Assembly (NCBI GenBank): GCA_963757335.1
Contig: CAVWRJ010000013.1
Span: forward strand, 558,001 to 622,000
Source of the DNA: DASQPA01 sp963757335
Lineage (GTDB): Bacteria; Acidobacteriota; Thermoanaerobaculia; Multivoradales; UBA5704
Direction of reading: 5' to 3'
DNA: 64,000 nt
Position 1 is the stretch's first letter. Each line of letters opens with the position of its first letter. Made by a program: the position numbers and the translations under genes. The notes below the pieces were generated by a model. It had not been told where the DNA came from, did no database searches, and worked only from the letters and a program-made list of their open reading frames with translations. Below are positions 8,498 through 16,272 of this stretch, one piece after another.

Positions 8498-9931
8498 ATG
8501 CGGAAGACGTTCGCCGGCAGCGCTTTTCTCCTTCTTCTCCCTCTCGCCCTGGCGGCCCCGGTCCCGGCGGCCGCGGCGCCGTCCGCGCCAAAGATCCCGC
8601 GCACGATGCGGCTCGACTACTACCACACCGGCAATGCCACCGAGGAGCGCTTCAGTCTCGACCGGGTGGTGCTCGAACCGCTCCCCTGGCCGGGGAACCC
8701 GGCCCGGCCGCTCGACGACACCAACCTCGGCAGGTACTTCTTTGAGGTGATCGACCGCGGCACCAACCGCGTCCTCTACTCGCGCGGCTTCGCCTCGATC
8801 TTCGGCGAGTGGCAGGACACCGACGAGGCGAAGGAGGCGAACCGCACCTTCTCCGAGTCGCTGCGCTTCCCCGCCCCCGACCGGCCGGTGCGGATCGTCC
8901 TCGCAGAGCGCGATCCGCGAAATGACTTCCACCCCGTCTGGTCGACGGTCGTCGATCCCGCCGACCCCGCGGTCGACTCCGCGCTCCCCGCCTCGCCCGG
9001 ACCGCTCCTCGCTCTCCAGAAGAGCGGCGACCCGGCGAGGAAGGTCGACCTCCTCATCCTGGGGGACGGCTACACCGCGGCCGAACGGGGAAAGTTCGAG
9101 CAGGACGCCAAGCGCCTGACCGAGATTCTCTTCCGGACCTCGCCGTTCAAGGAGCACCGGGGCGACTTCAACGTCTGGGGGCTCTGCCCGGAGGCCAGGG
9201 AGTCCGGCATCTCACGCCCGTCGACCGGCCTCCACCGCCGCTCGCCGGTGGGCGCCGCCTACGACACCTTCGGCTCGGAGCGCTACGTCCTCACCTTCGA
9301 GAACCGCGCCTTCAGAGACATCGCCGCCTTCGCCCCCTACGAGTTCGTAGAGATCCTGGTCAACGGCAAGACCTACGGCGGCGGCGGCATCTTCAACCTC
9401 TACAGCACCGTCGCCGCCGACAGCGACTGGGCGCCCTACGTCTTCGTCCACGAGTTCGGCCATCACTTCGCCGGCCTGGCCGACGAGTACTACACCTCCG
9501 ACGTCCCCACCGAGGGCAAGCCCGTCGAGCCCTGGGAGACCAACGCGACGACCGAGCCCGACCCCAAAAAGCTCAAGTGGAGGGATCTCCTGACCGCCGG
9601 CACGCCGGTCCCCACCCCCTGGCGGAAGGAAGAGTTCGAGTCCTTCGAGAAGGACATTCAGCAGAAGCGCCGGGCGATCCGCGCCGCGAACCGCCCGGAA
9701 TCCGAGATGGACGACCTCTTCCGCGCCGAGCGCCAAAACGACACCCGGCTCCTCGGCACCGACGCCCACTCCGGGAAGGTCGGCGCCTTCGAGGGGGCGG
9801 ACTATCATGCCAAGGGGTACTACCGGCCCGAGGAGGACTGCATCATGTTCACCCGCGACGAGGTGGGGTTCTGCTCGGTGTGCCGGAAGACCCTGGAACG
9901 GGTGATCGGGCTCTACACGGCGGGCTCCTAG
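8498..9931 (+). CDS. secreted M64-family metallopeptidase
   Basis: A 477-residue protein of the peptidase M64 family, named after an IgA-cleaving enzyme. The signal peptide is RKTFAGSAFLLLLPLALA followed by an Ala-rich cleavage region. An N-terminal M64_N-like beta domain covers about 30-170. The catalytic domain follows with DLLILGDGYT, the zinc motif HEFGHHFAGLADEY starting at residue 318, and a late CIMFTRDEVGFCSVC with paired cysteines. ATG 8498 was chosen because GGAGG precedes it and the signal peptide begins there. Expected to act outside the cytoplasmic membrane; substrate unknown. Confidence 0.92.
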   Translation: MRKTFAGSAFLLLLPLALAAPVPAAAAPSAPKIPRTMRLDYYHTGNATEERFSLDRVVLEPLPWPGNPARPLDDTNLGRYFFEVIDRGTNRVLYSRGFASIFGEWQDTDEAKEANRTFSESLRFPAPDRPVRIVLAERDPRNDFHPVWSTVVDPADPAVDSALPASPGPLLALQKSGDPARKVDLLILGDGYTAAERGKFEQDAKRLTEILFRTSPFKEHRGDFNVWGLCPEARESGISRPSTGLHRRSPVGAAYDTFGSERYVLTFENRAFRDIAAFAPYEFVEILVNGKTYGGGGIFNLYSTVAADSDWAPYVFVHEFGHHFAGLADEYYTSDVPTEGKPVEPWETNATTEPDPKKLKWRDLLTAGTPVPTPWRKEEFESFEKDIQQKRRAIRAANRPESEMDDLFRAERQNDTRLLGTDAHSGKVGAFEGADYHAKGYYRPEEDCIMFTRDEVGFCSVCRKTLERVIGLYTAGS

Positions 9932-9947
9932 CGGCGCTTCGCGCCGC
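9931..9947. terminator. short GC hairpin at the M64 stop codon
   Basis: Stem GCGGCGC / GCGCCGC with loop TTC begins on the last base of the M64 stop codon. There is no T-run, so termination is only a possibility. Confidence 0.25.
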
Positions 9948-10067
9948 CAGGCACCGGTTCTCGAAACCAAAACTGAAGGCCTGGACCCCTGGCCTCTCTG
10001 TTAGACTCATGCTCCTCCATTAGAACGATCCAGATCGGATCGCACCTCCTGGCTTCGGGAAAGCTCC

Positions 10068-13000
10068 TTGACCCTCGGCGACTCCACCTCCTCCCCTGGC
10101 GAGACCCTGGAAACCCGGCTGGCGCGCCGCTCCCTGCCGCTCGCCGAGGCTCTGGACATCGCGGCGCAGATCGCGGCCGAGCTCGCCGCCGCTCACGGGC
10201 GCGGGATCGTTCACTGGGGCGTCACGCCGGCCACCGTCATGATCTCCGCCGAGGAGCGGGTCGAGCTGGTGGACCTCGGGCATACCCAGCCGGGGAGGAT
10301 CGCGCGATCCACGGCCTACAGCTCCCCCGAGGAGCTCCGGGGAGCCCCCGTGGATTCGCGCTCGGACGTCTGGTCGCTGGGGGTGATCCTCTACGAGATG
10401 CTGGCCGGCGAGCTCCCCTTCCCGGGCAGCGAGGAGGAGAGGCGGCGGGCCCTCCTGGAGACGGCGCCGGTGCCGGTCGCCCCTCGCCTGCCCGGGCTGC
10501 CCCCCGCCCTCCTCCGGATCGTCGAACGGGCCCTCGGGAGAAGCCCGGCGGCGCGCTACTTACGAGTGGAGGAGATGCGGACCGACCTCCTCTCCGTCGA
10601 CGCGGAGCTCCTGGAAGAAGAGAATGCGACCCCTTTGACCGGCGGCGGGTACGGTCCTCCCGCTCTCCCGGCCGTGCTCACCGGGCGGACGGTCTCCCAC
10701 TTCTGGATCGCCGAGCCCCTGGGCGGCGGCGGCATGGGGGTGCTCTACAAGGCGGAGGACACCCGGCTCGGCCGTACCGTCGCCTTGAAGTTCCTCGCCC
10801 CGGAGCTGGTGCGCGACCCGGTGGCGAAGACCCGTTTCCTGACCGAGGCGCGGGCGGCCTCGGCCCTCGATCACCCCAATCTCTGCACCATCCTGGAGGT
10901 GGGCGAGACCGAGGAGGGACTCCTCTTCCTCGCCATGCCGCTCTACGATGGCGAGAGCCTGGAGCACCGGATCGCCCGCGGCCCACTCCCCGTCGACCAG
11001 GCCCTGGACATCGCCACTCAGACCGCCCGGGGTCTCGCCAAGGCGCACCACCACGGCATCGTCCACCGGGACGTCAAGCCGGCGAACCTCTTCTTGACCA
11101 ACGACGGCGTCGTCAAGGTCCTCGACTTCGGGATCGCCAAGCTCAAGGGCGAGGCGGGCCCCACCCGGCACGGCACGCTCCTCGGCACCCCCACCTACAT
11201 GGCGCCGGAGCAGACCCGGGGCGGGGAGACCGACGCCCGGGCCGACGTCTGGTCGATGGGCGTCGTCCTCTACGAGATGCTCGCCGGGAGACGGCCGTTC
11301 GCCGGCGGGACCGACGTGGCGGTGGTCCACGCCGTTCTCCATCAGGAGCCGGTGCCCCTGCCGGAGATCCGCCCGGAGGTGACCCCGGAGATCGAGCGGA
11401 TCGTCGGCGCCATGCTCGCCAAAGATCCCGGGGACCGCTACCGGGATGCCGGCGAGGCGCTCTCCGATCTGCGCCGGGCCCAGGGCATGGCGTCCACCAC
11501 CCTCTCGACCGGGGTGCCGATCGCCGTCCGGCCGCGGCGCCGGCGGTGGGTCGTCGCGGCCCTCCTGGGGCTCGCCCTGGCCGGGACCGCCGGCGTCGTG
11601 GGCCTCCTCGCCTGGCACCGGGGCGAGCGGACGACGGCCCCCCAGCCGACGAACTTCACCCAGCTGACCGACGCCCAGGGGCGGGAGACATTCCCCAGCC
11701 TCTCGCCGGACGGCACGTTCTTCGTCTACGCCAAGGCGGTGGAAGGCAACTTCGACCTCTTCTTCCAGCGGGTGGCCGGCGGCAGCCCGATCAACCTGAC
11801 CCTCAAGTCGCCGGCCGACGACACCCAGCCCGCCGTCTCCCCCGACGGCCAGCAGATCGCCTTCCGCTCCGAACGCGAGGACGGCGGCATCTTCCTCATG
11901 GGAGCGACGGGGGAAGCGGCGCACCGGCTCACCAACTTCGGCTTCAACCCGAGCTGGTCCCCCGACGGCCGGGAGATCGCGGTGGCGACCGAGAGCGCCG
12001 TCGATCCCGCGTCCCGGGAGTCGCAGAGCCAGATCTATCGCGTCGACGTGGCCCGGGCGACCCGCCGGTCGCTCGGCGTGCCGGACGGGGTCCAGCCCTC
12101 CTGGTCCCCCCACGGCAAGCGCATCGCCTACTGGGGTCTCGCCCAGCCGGGAGCCCGGCGGGCGATCTGGACCGTCCCCGCCGAGGGCGGCACCCCGGTC
12201 CGGGTGGTCGACGACGTCTACTACAACTGGTGCCCGGTCTGGTCGCCCGACGGCAAGTTCCTCTATTTCGCCAGCAACCGGGGGGGCAGCATGAATCTCT
12301 GGCGGGTGGCGATCGACGAGGACTCGGGCGAAGTCCAAGGGGTTCCCCAGCCGGTCACCACCCCGTCGGTGTGGAGCGCGCTCCCGAGCTTCTCCCGCGA
12401 CGGTCGCCGCCTGCTCTACGCCACGAGCGGCAACCACAGCTTCGTCGAGCAGGTGCCCTTCGACCCGGAGAAGAGCCAGGTGACGGGCTCGCCCACCCTG
12501 ATCTACCAGGGGGCGCGCTCGATCTGGTCGGCCGATTTCTCCCCGGACGGCAGCTGGCTGGTCTTCCGCTCCTCCTCCCCGCAAGAGGATCTGTTCCTCA
12601 TCCACGCCGACGGCAGCGAGCTCCGGCAGCTGACCAACGATCCCGCCCGCGACCGCGCTCCCCGCTGGTCCCCGGACGGCCGGAAGATCCTCTTCTCCTC
12701 GAACCGGAGCGGCAAGTACGAGGCGTGGACCATCCGACCCGACGGCGGCGGTCTGACCCAGATCACTCACCTGGCGAGCCCGCAGCCGGTGCTCAACCCC
12801 TTCTGGTCGCCCGACGGCAGGCAGATCGGCTTCACCTACGGTTCCCTGGGGACGGCCCTCTTAGATCTCTCCGGCGCTCCGGGAAGCCTGCGGGTGCTCC
12901 CCCGGGTGGACGGCCAGGTCCTGGCCCGCGCCTCCTGGTTCGAGGACGGTCGCTACTTGGCGGGGGTGTTGCTGCGTCCCGACGAGTCGCCGGCGCCCGG

Positions 13001-13301
13001 GATCGTCCTCTGGTCGCTGGCGGACAACACCTACCGGCGCCTCACCGAGACCGGGCAGGACCCGGAGCTCCTCCACCACGGCAAGCGGATCCTCTTCCTC
13101 GATCGCGGCTCGATCCAGCTCGTCGATGCGGCGAAGGGGGAGGTACGGGCCCTGCTACCCCTCCCCCTCCACTCCTCTTACGTCAGCGTCAGCGCCGGTC
13201 CGGGAGACCGGACGCTCTGTACGGTGCGGACGACCGACGAGGGTGACATCTGGATCCTGTCGCTCGACCCCGTGGGGCGGCCCTCCGCGGATTCTCCGTA
13301 A
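10068..13301 (+). CDS. pseudokinase-Ser/Thr kinase-TolB-like propeller fusion
   Basis: A 1077-residue membrane protein. Residues about 10-150 match the kinase C-lobe but start at helix C/E and lack the ATP-binding lobe. HRD is replaced by HWG and DFG by DLG, so this part cannot phosphorylate. Residues about 200-470 form a complete kinase: glycine loop GGGGMGVLY, VALKFL lysine, HRDVKPANLF (about 333-342), DFGIAK and APE. One transmembrane helix follows (about 493-516). The rest is a WD40/PD40-type propeller with repeated SPDG motifs, outside the membrane. The TTG start has only a weak ribosome site and no ATG is available. This kinase-TM-TolB layout is common in Acidobacteriota; the extra degenerate lobe is not usual. 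The stop lies three bases from that of the convergent small-peptide gene. Confidence 0.93.
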   Translation: MTLGDSTSSPGETLETRLARRSLPLAEALDIAAQIAAELAAAHGRGIVHWGVTPATVMISAEERVELVDLGHTQPGRIARSTAYSSPEELRGAPVDSRSDVWSLGVILYEMLAGELPFPGSEEERRRALLETAPVPVAPRLPGLPPALLRIVERALGRSPAARYLRVEEMRTDLLSVDAELLEEENATPLTGGGYGPPALPAVLTGRTVSHFWIAEPLGGGGMGVLYKAEDTRLGRTVALKFLAPELVRDPVAKTRFLTEARAASALDHPNLCTILEVGETEEGLLFLAMPLYDGESLEHRIARGPLPVDQALDIATQTARGLAKAHHHGIVHRDVKPANLFLTNDGVVKVLDFGIAKLKGEAGPTRHGTLLGTPTYMAPEQTRGGETDARADVWSMGVVLYEMLAGRRPFAGGTDVAVVHAVLHQEPVPLPEIRPEVTPEIERIVGAMLAKDPGDRYRDAGEALSDLRRAQGMASTTLSTGVPIAVRPRRRRWVVAALLGLALAGTAGVVGLLAWHRGERTTAPQPTNFTQLTDAQGRETFPSLSPDGTFFVYAKAVEGNFDLFFQRVAGGSPINLTLKSPADDTQPAVSPDGQQIAFRSEREDGGIFLMGATGEAAHRLTNFGFNPSWSPDGREIAVATESAVDPASRESQSQIYRVDVARATRRSLGVPDGVQPSWSPHGKRIAYWGLAQPGARRAIWTVPAEGGTPVRVVDDVYYNWCPVWSPDGKFLYFASNRGGSMNLWRVAIDEDSGEVQGVPQPVTTPSVWSALPSFSRDGRRLLYATSGNHSFVEQVPFDPEKSQVTGSPTLIYQGARSIWSADFSPDGSWLVFRSSSPQEDLFLIHADGSELRQLTNDPARDRAPRWSPDGRKILFSSNRSGKYEAWTIRPDGGGLTQITHLASPQPVLNPFWSPDGRQIGFTYGSLGTALLDLSGAPGSLRVLPRVDGQVLARASWFEDGRYLAGVLLRPDESPAPGIVLWSLADNTYRRLTETGQDPELLHHGKRILFLDRGSIQLVDAAKGEVRALLPLPLHSSYVSVSAGPGDRTLCTVRTTDEGDIWILSLDPVGRPSADSP

Positions 13302-13304
13302 AGC

Positions 13305-13475
13305 CTACTTCGTCCCCGTTTTCAAACCGTCGTTGGTCGGCGGCGGGCAACACGCCTGGGAGGAGGGCGGCTCGGGGGCCGCAACTCCCCCGGCGAGCTC
13401 GCGGAGGGTCGGCTCGTCCAGGCGCCGGATGGTTTCGCGGTGGAGGGTGAGGTGGGACAGTTTCTTCTTCTTCAC
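13305..13475 (-). CDS. RiPP-like precursor peptide A (GG leader)
   Basis: A 56-residue gene: GTG start seven bases after GGAG in AAAGGAGAAACCCA. The leader (1-30) begins with four lysines and contains LTLHRETIRRLDEP and a final ELAGG. The core (31-56) is unrelated to that of its neighbour, with Cys42, Cys43, Ser38, Ser39 and Thr47/53/55, and is rich in proline. Leaders with ET-L/I-x-x-L and a double Gly at position 30 are typical of class I lanthipeptide and related precursors cut by GG peptidases. No maturase, protease-exporter or cyclase gene is in the window, so maturation would rely on enzymes elsewhere. The last stop is three bases from the convergent kinase gene. Confidence 0.7.
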   Translation of the reverse strand: MKKKKLSHLTLHRETIRRLDEPTLRELAGGVAAPEPPSSQACCPPPTNDGLKTGTK

Positions 13476-13536
13476 TGGGTTTCTCCTTTCACGGAGGGGT
13501 GCCGGCCGGGCGGCCGGCAGGTGGGACTCCTACGGC

Positions 13537-13701
13537 CTAGGGGGTACAGCCCTGCGTGTTGAGCGCCGTGCAATTCGGGCAGACCGTGCACTGGGTGGAG
13601 ACCGGGTCTCCACCGCCGGCCATAAAGCGGAGCACCGGCTCGTCGAGGCGCTGGATCGTCTCTCGGTGGAGGGTCAGGCGGGGCAGCTCTCTCTTCTTCA
13701 T
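13537..13701 (-). CDS. RiPP-like precursor peptide B (GG leader, four-Cys core)
   Basis: A 54-residue gene: ATG with AAGGAG eight bases upstream. The leader (1-30) contains LTLHRETIQRLDEP and ends in FMAGG, matching peptide A at about two thirds of positions. The core (31-54) holds Cys38, Cys41, Cys44 and Cys52 interleaved with Ser35 and Thr36/39/45/49/53, which suits thioether rings. It lies 61 bases upstream of peptide A on the same strand, so the two are probably one transcript. Conserved leader plus diverging core is the hallmark of ribosomal peptide natural products. The modification class is inference. Confidence 0.75.
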   Translation of the reverse strand: MKKRELPRLTLHRETIQRLDEPVLRFMAGGGDPVSTQCTVCPNCTALNTQGCTP

Positions 13702-13851
13702 TACAGTCTCTCCTTTTGGGCTGAAAAGGGGGTGTCTACTAATGATGGTGCGCGCTCAGGGTTTTTCGTTGCCAAGATAAAACTTCGTCCCCGTGCTCGG
13801 CGAGGCTGGGGGTCACCAGGAGGTCCGAGCCTCTGCTATTCTTGACGAGCG

Positions 13852-14319
13852 ATGATCGAAGGGAGCACACCCGGTTGGCTCGCCCGGTGGCCGCAGTGCC
13901 GCCTCCTCCTGGAGCTCGCCCGCGTCGCGGTGCAAAATGGGCGGCCGGAGTCCCTGAAGCGGCTCAAGGGGAGGCTCCAGGTCTGCCGGATTCGCATGCG
14001 GGGCGCCCCCTTGCTGGTCGACAACACCCTCTCCGAGCTCTGGCTCGCCGCGGGTATGGCCCTCGAAGGCGACCCCGAGGCCTGCCGGCATCTCCGGAAG
14101 GCGTGGCACAAGGCCGAGAGAGTCGAGAGCCTGCGTCGCCAGGAGGTCCTCAGGAGGGCCGCCGAGATGCGCTCCGATGCCCAACTCCTGCGGGCGAGGA
14201 CGCGCCAGCTCCGGGAACGGAGCACGATGCTGCGGGCCCAGGCACGCGACCTGGCCGACGAGCGCACCGCCGACCGGATCCCCCTGCCGCGACCGGACCT
14301 CGTCGCTTCCGTCGCCTGA
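13852..14319 (+). CDS. hypothetical 155-residue basic helical protein
   Basis: Not recognised. The frame codes for a strongly basic, almost fully helical protein. LLELARVAVQNGRPESLKRLKGRL near residue 20 and long Arg/Leu/Glu stretches at 90-140 (RRAAEMRSDAQLLRARTRQLRERS) suggest a coiled coil. No signal peptide or membrane segment. ATG at 13852 has only a weak ribosome site. It is divergent from the two precursor-peptide genes, so a shared control region lies between 13702 and 13851. Coding is likely but not certain. Confidence 0.5.
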   Translation: MIEGSTPGWLARWPQCRLLLELARVAVQNGRPESLKRLKGRLQVCRIRMRGAPLLVDNTLSELWLAAGMALEGDPEACRHLRKAWHKAERVESLRRQEVLRRAAEMRSDAQLLRARTRQLRERSTMLRAQARDLADERTADRIPLPRPDLVASVA

Positions 14320-14393
14320 GCCGGGGAGAGGGGCGATCCCCCCCAGGCATCCCTCAGAAATCCCAAGGCCGCGGACCGCCGTATCCTCTCTGT

Positions 14394-14642
14394 ATGGACA
14401 CGGCGATCGACCTTCCCCGCGTCACCCCCATCGGCATTCTGGAGCAGCCGGAAGGCTACGCCGCAAGCCCGCGCCGCTTCTCCCCCGGGATGCGGGCGCT
14501 CGCCCTGGCGCTCCTCGTCGCTTTCGCCTCGGTGACGGTGGCGACCACCGTCGCCAGCCTGGGCGTCTACTGCCTGACGACGGAACCGGGGGAAGTCCGC
14601 ACCCTGCCGGCGCCCCCCGCCGTTCCCAGCGCTACTCCTTGA
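14394..14642 (+). CDS. small single-pass membrane protein
   Basis: An 82-residue frame with a clear hydrophobic segment at about residues 33-57 (MRALALALLVAFASVTVA and on) after a soluble N-terminus. A cysteine lies in the segment's outer end and the tail is Pro-rich. No family recognised and no strong ribosome site. Its 3' end overlaps the convergent FKBP gene by 11 bases. The hydrophobic pattern supports a real product, but the frame is short. Confidence 0.4.
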   Translation: MDTAIDLPRVTPIGILEQPEGYAASPRRFSPGMRALALALLVAFASVTVATTVASLGVYCLTTEPGEVRTLPAPPAVPSATP

Positions 14643-15526
14643 CGATCTCGAGCAGCTCGACGTCGAAGACCAGGGTCCCCATCGGGAACCCGTGGGCGCC
14701 CTTGTAGGCGAGCTTCTCGGGGACCCAGAAGCGGACGCTCTCGCCCGGGGTCATCAGCTGAATGCCCTCGGTCCAGCCGGGGATCACCTTCTGCAGATTG
14801 AAGTTGGCCGGCGTCCCGCGGGCGATCGAGGAGTCGAACATCTTGCCGTCCGTCGTCCAGCCCGTGTAGTTGACCTTGACGATGCTGGTGGCCCTGGGGT
14901 GCTTGCCGGCGGCCGGGGTCAGGACCTTGTAGGCGAGGCCGGAGGGGGTCGTCTGGGCGTCGGCCGGCGGTGCCGCCACGTCGGGCGGGGCCGGCGGCGG
15001 GGGCGCCTGGAGGTCGAGCAGGGTGACGTCGAAGACCAGCATCCCCTGCGGCTTGTTGGGCAGACCCTCGTAGGCGAGCTTGGCCGGGATCCAGAGCCGG
15101 CGGGTCTCCCCCTTGACCATCAGCTGCAGCCCCTCGCCCCAGCCGGCGATCACCTTGTCGAGAGGGAGGATCGCCGGTTTGCCGCGGGAGATCGAGGAGT
15201 CGAACATCTTGCCGTCCGACGTCCAGCCCGTGTAATCGACCTTGACCCGGTCGGTGGGACCGGGATGGACGGTGCCGGTGCCGGGCTTCAGCACCTTCGA
15301 GGCGAGGCCGGAGGCGGTCGTCTGGGCATCGGCCGGCGGCGCTGCCACGTCGGGCGGAGCGGGGATCGCGCGGCTGCCGGAGCTGCCGGAGTTGCCGGAG
15401 TTGCCGGAGCCGTCGGAGCTGGCGAGGCGACGGGGGTGGCTGCGTGGCCGGGGGTTCGGCAGCCCAGGCGGTGAGGACAGGCAGCGTGGCGAGCAGGGTG
15501 GCGGCGAATAGCGTTCTCCGTTTCAT
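14632..15526 (-). CDS. tandem FKBP-type peptidyl-prolyl isomerase, exported, frame broken after signal peptide
   Basis: Two FKBP domains in one chain. Each shows the core VDYTGWTSDGKMFDSS / VNYTGWTTDGKMFDSS, the GWGEGLQLM / GWTEGIQLM loop and a final VFDVTLL / VFDVELL strand. They catalyse cis-trans isomerisation of prolyl bonds. The signal peptide MKRRTLFAATLLATLPVLTAWA starts at 15526 but is in another frame. The sensible linker (a Pro/Ala/Thr repeat) is in a second frame and the domains in a third. The shifts fall in a 9-bp GCCGGAGTT-type repeat (about 15374-15418) and nearby C-runs, so slippage or sequencing error is likely. The cleaved protein would be periplasmic. Confidence 0.85.
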
Positions 15527-15588
15527 GGCCCGGTACCCTACCGCGCCGAGCGCTGCGCCGGGCAACCCGGAGGGGGGGTCGGGGTCGC

Positions 15589-16035
15589 TCAGGGCTGGGG
15601 ATCGCTGCCGTCGCCCCGCAGCGGTGCGGCGTCGACGCTCTTGTAGCGGCCGAGGGCGACCTTGCCGGCGGGGAAGCCGCGCGGCTTGCTGACCTCGGCG
15701 CAGGTGGCGACGTGGACCGCCACCCGGCCGCCGCGGCGGGCCTTCGAGTAGCCGGCGGCGAGCCCGGCGGCGAAGCGCAGGGTCTCCCGGGGCAGCCGGT
15801 CGAGACCCTCGGGGTTGCGCACCACCACGTGCGAGCCCGACTCTCCCGCCACATGCAGCCAGAAGTCGCCCGGCGCCCCGAGCTTGAAGGTCAGGACGTC
15901 GTTGTCCTCGGCGGTCCTGCCGACGAGGACGGTCAGCCCGTCCGCCGAGACGAAACGGCGCGCCACCGGCCGCCCCTGCCAGATGCCGGTCTCGGGATCG
16001 GACGGCGGTGGCGGCGTGCGGTCGGCTCTCCCCAT
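15589..16035 (-). CDS. stand-alone NFACT-R (DUF814) RNA-binding-domain protein
   Basis: A 148-residue protein that consists almost only of the NFACT-R domain. This is the C-terminal RNA-binding module of RqcH/NEMF ribosome quality-control proteins. Marks are LVGRTAEDNDVLTFKLG, the highly conserved DFWLHVAGESGSHVVVRNP, and GRVAVHVATCAEVSKPRG. In short versions the NFACT-N and helical parts are absent, so tRNA and ribosome binding is a family-based guess. ATG at 16035. It sits 63 bases from the FKBP gene on the same strand. Confidence 0.88.
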   Translation of the reverse strand: MGRADRTPPPPSDPETGIWQGRPVARRFVSADGLTVLVGRTAEDNDVLTFKLGAPGDFWLHVAGESGSHVVVRNPEGLDRLPRETLRFAAGLAAGYSKARRGGRVAVHVATCAEVSKPRGFPAGKVALGRYKSVDAAPLRGDGSDPQP

Positions 16036-16272
16036 GGGACCGTTACCCTACCGCGGGGCTCCCCGCCGAGCAACGGTACGGTCTCCGTTGGTTCCCGTTG
16101 GCTCCGAGGACGGGCGACCGGCTGCGCGAAGCGCCCGAAGGAGCCGCCCGGAGGACCAACGGAGCGACCCTGGGACCGACCCTGGCTGGGTAAGGGTACA
16201 ATTCAAGTAAAGACCGAAGGCCCGGTAACGGCGCGGCCCGCGGTATCGCCTATCTTCTGGAGGGAGGTCCTC

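Noticed and set aside
11546..13246. Long alternate frame within the kinase/propeller gene
   Set aside because: Arg/Pro/Gly-rich shadow of the true frame; no motif and no ribosome site.
13307..13794. 13-bp repeat ACTTCGTCCCCGT at 13307 and 13782 as sign of a third precursor gene
   Set aside because: The second copy has no leader, start or ribosome site around it; too short to interpret.
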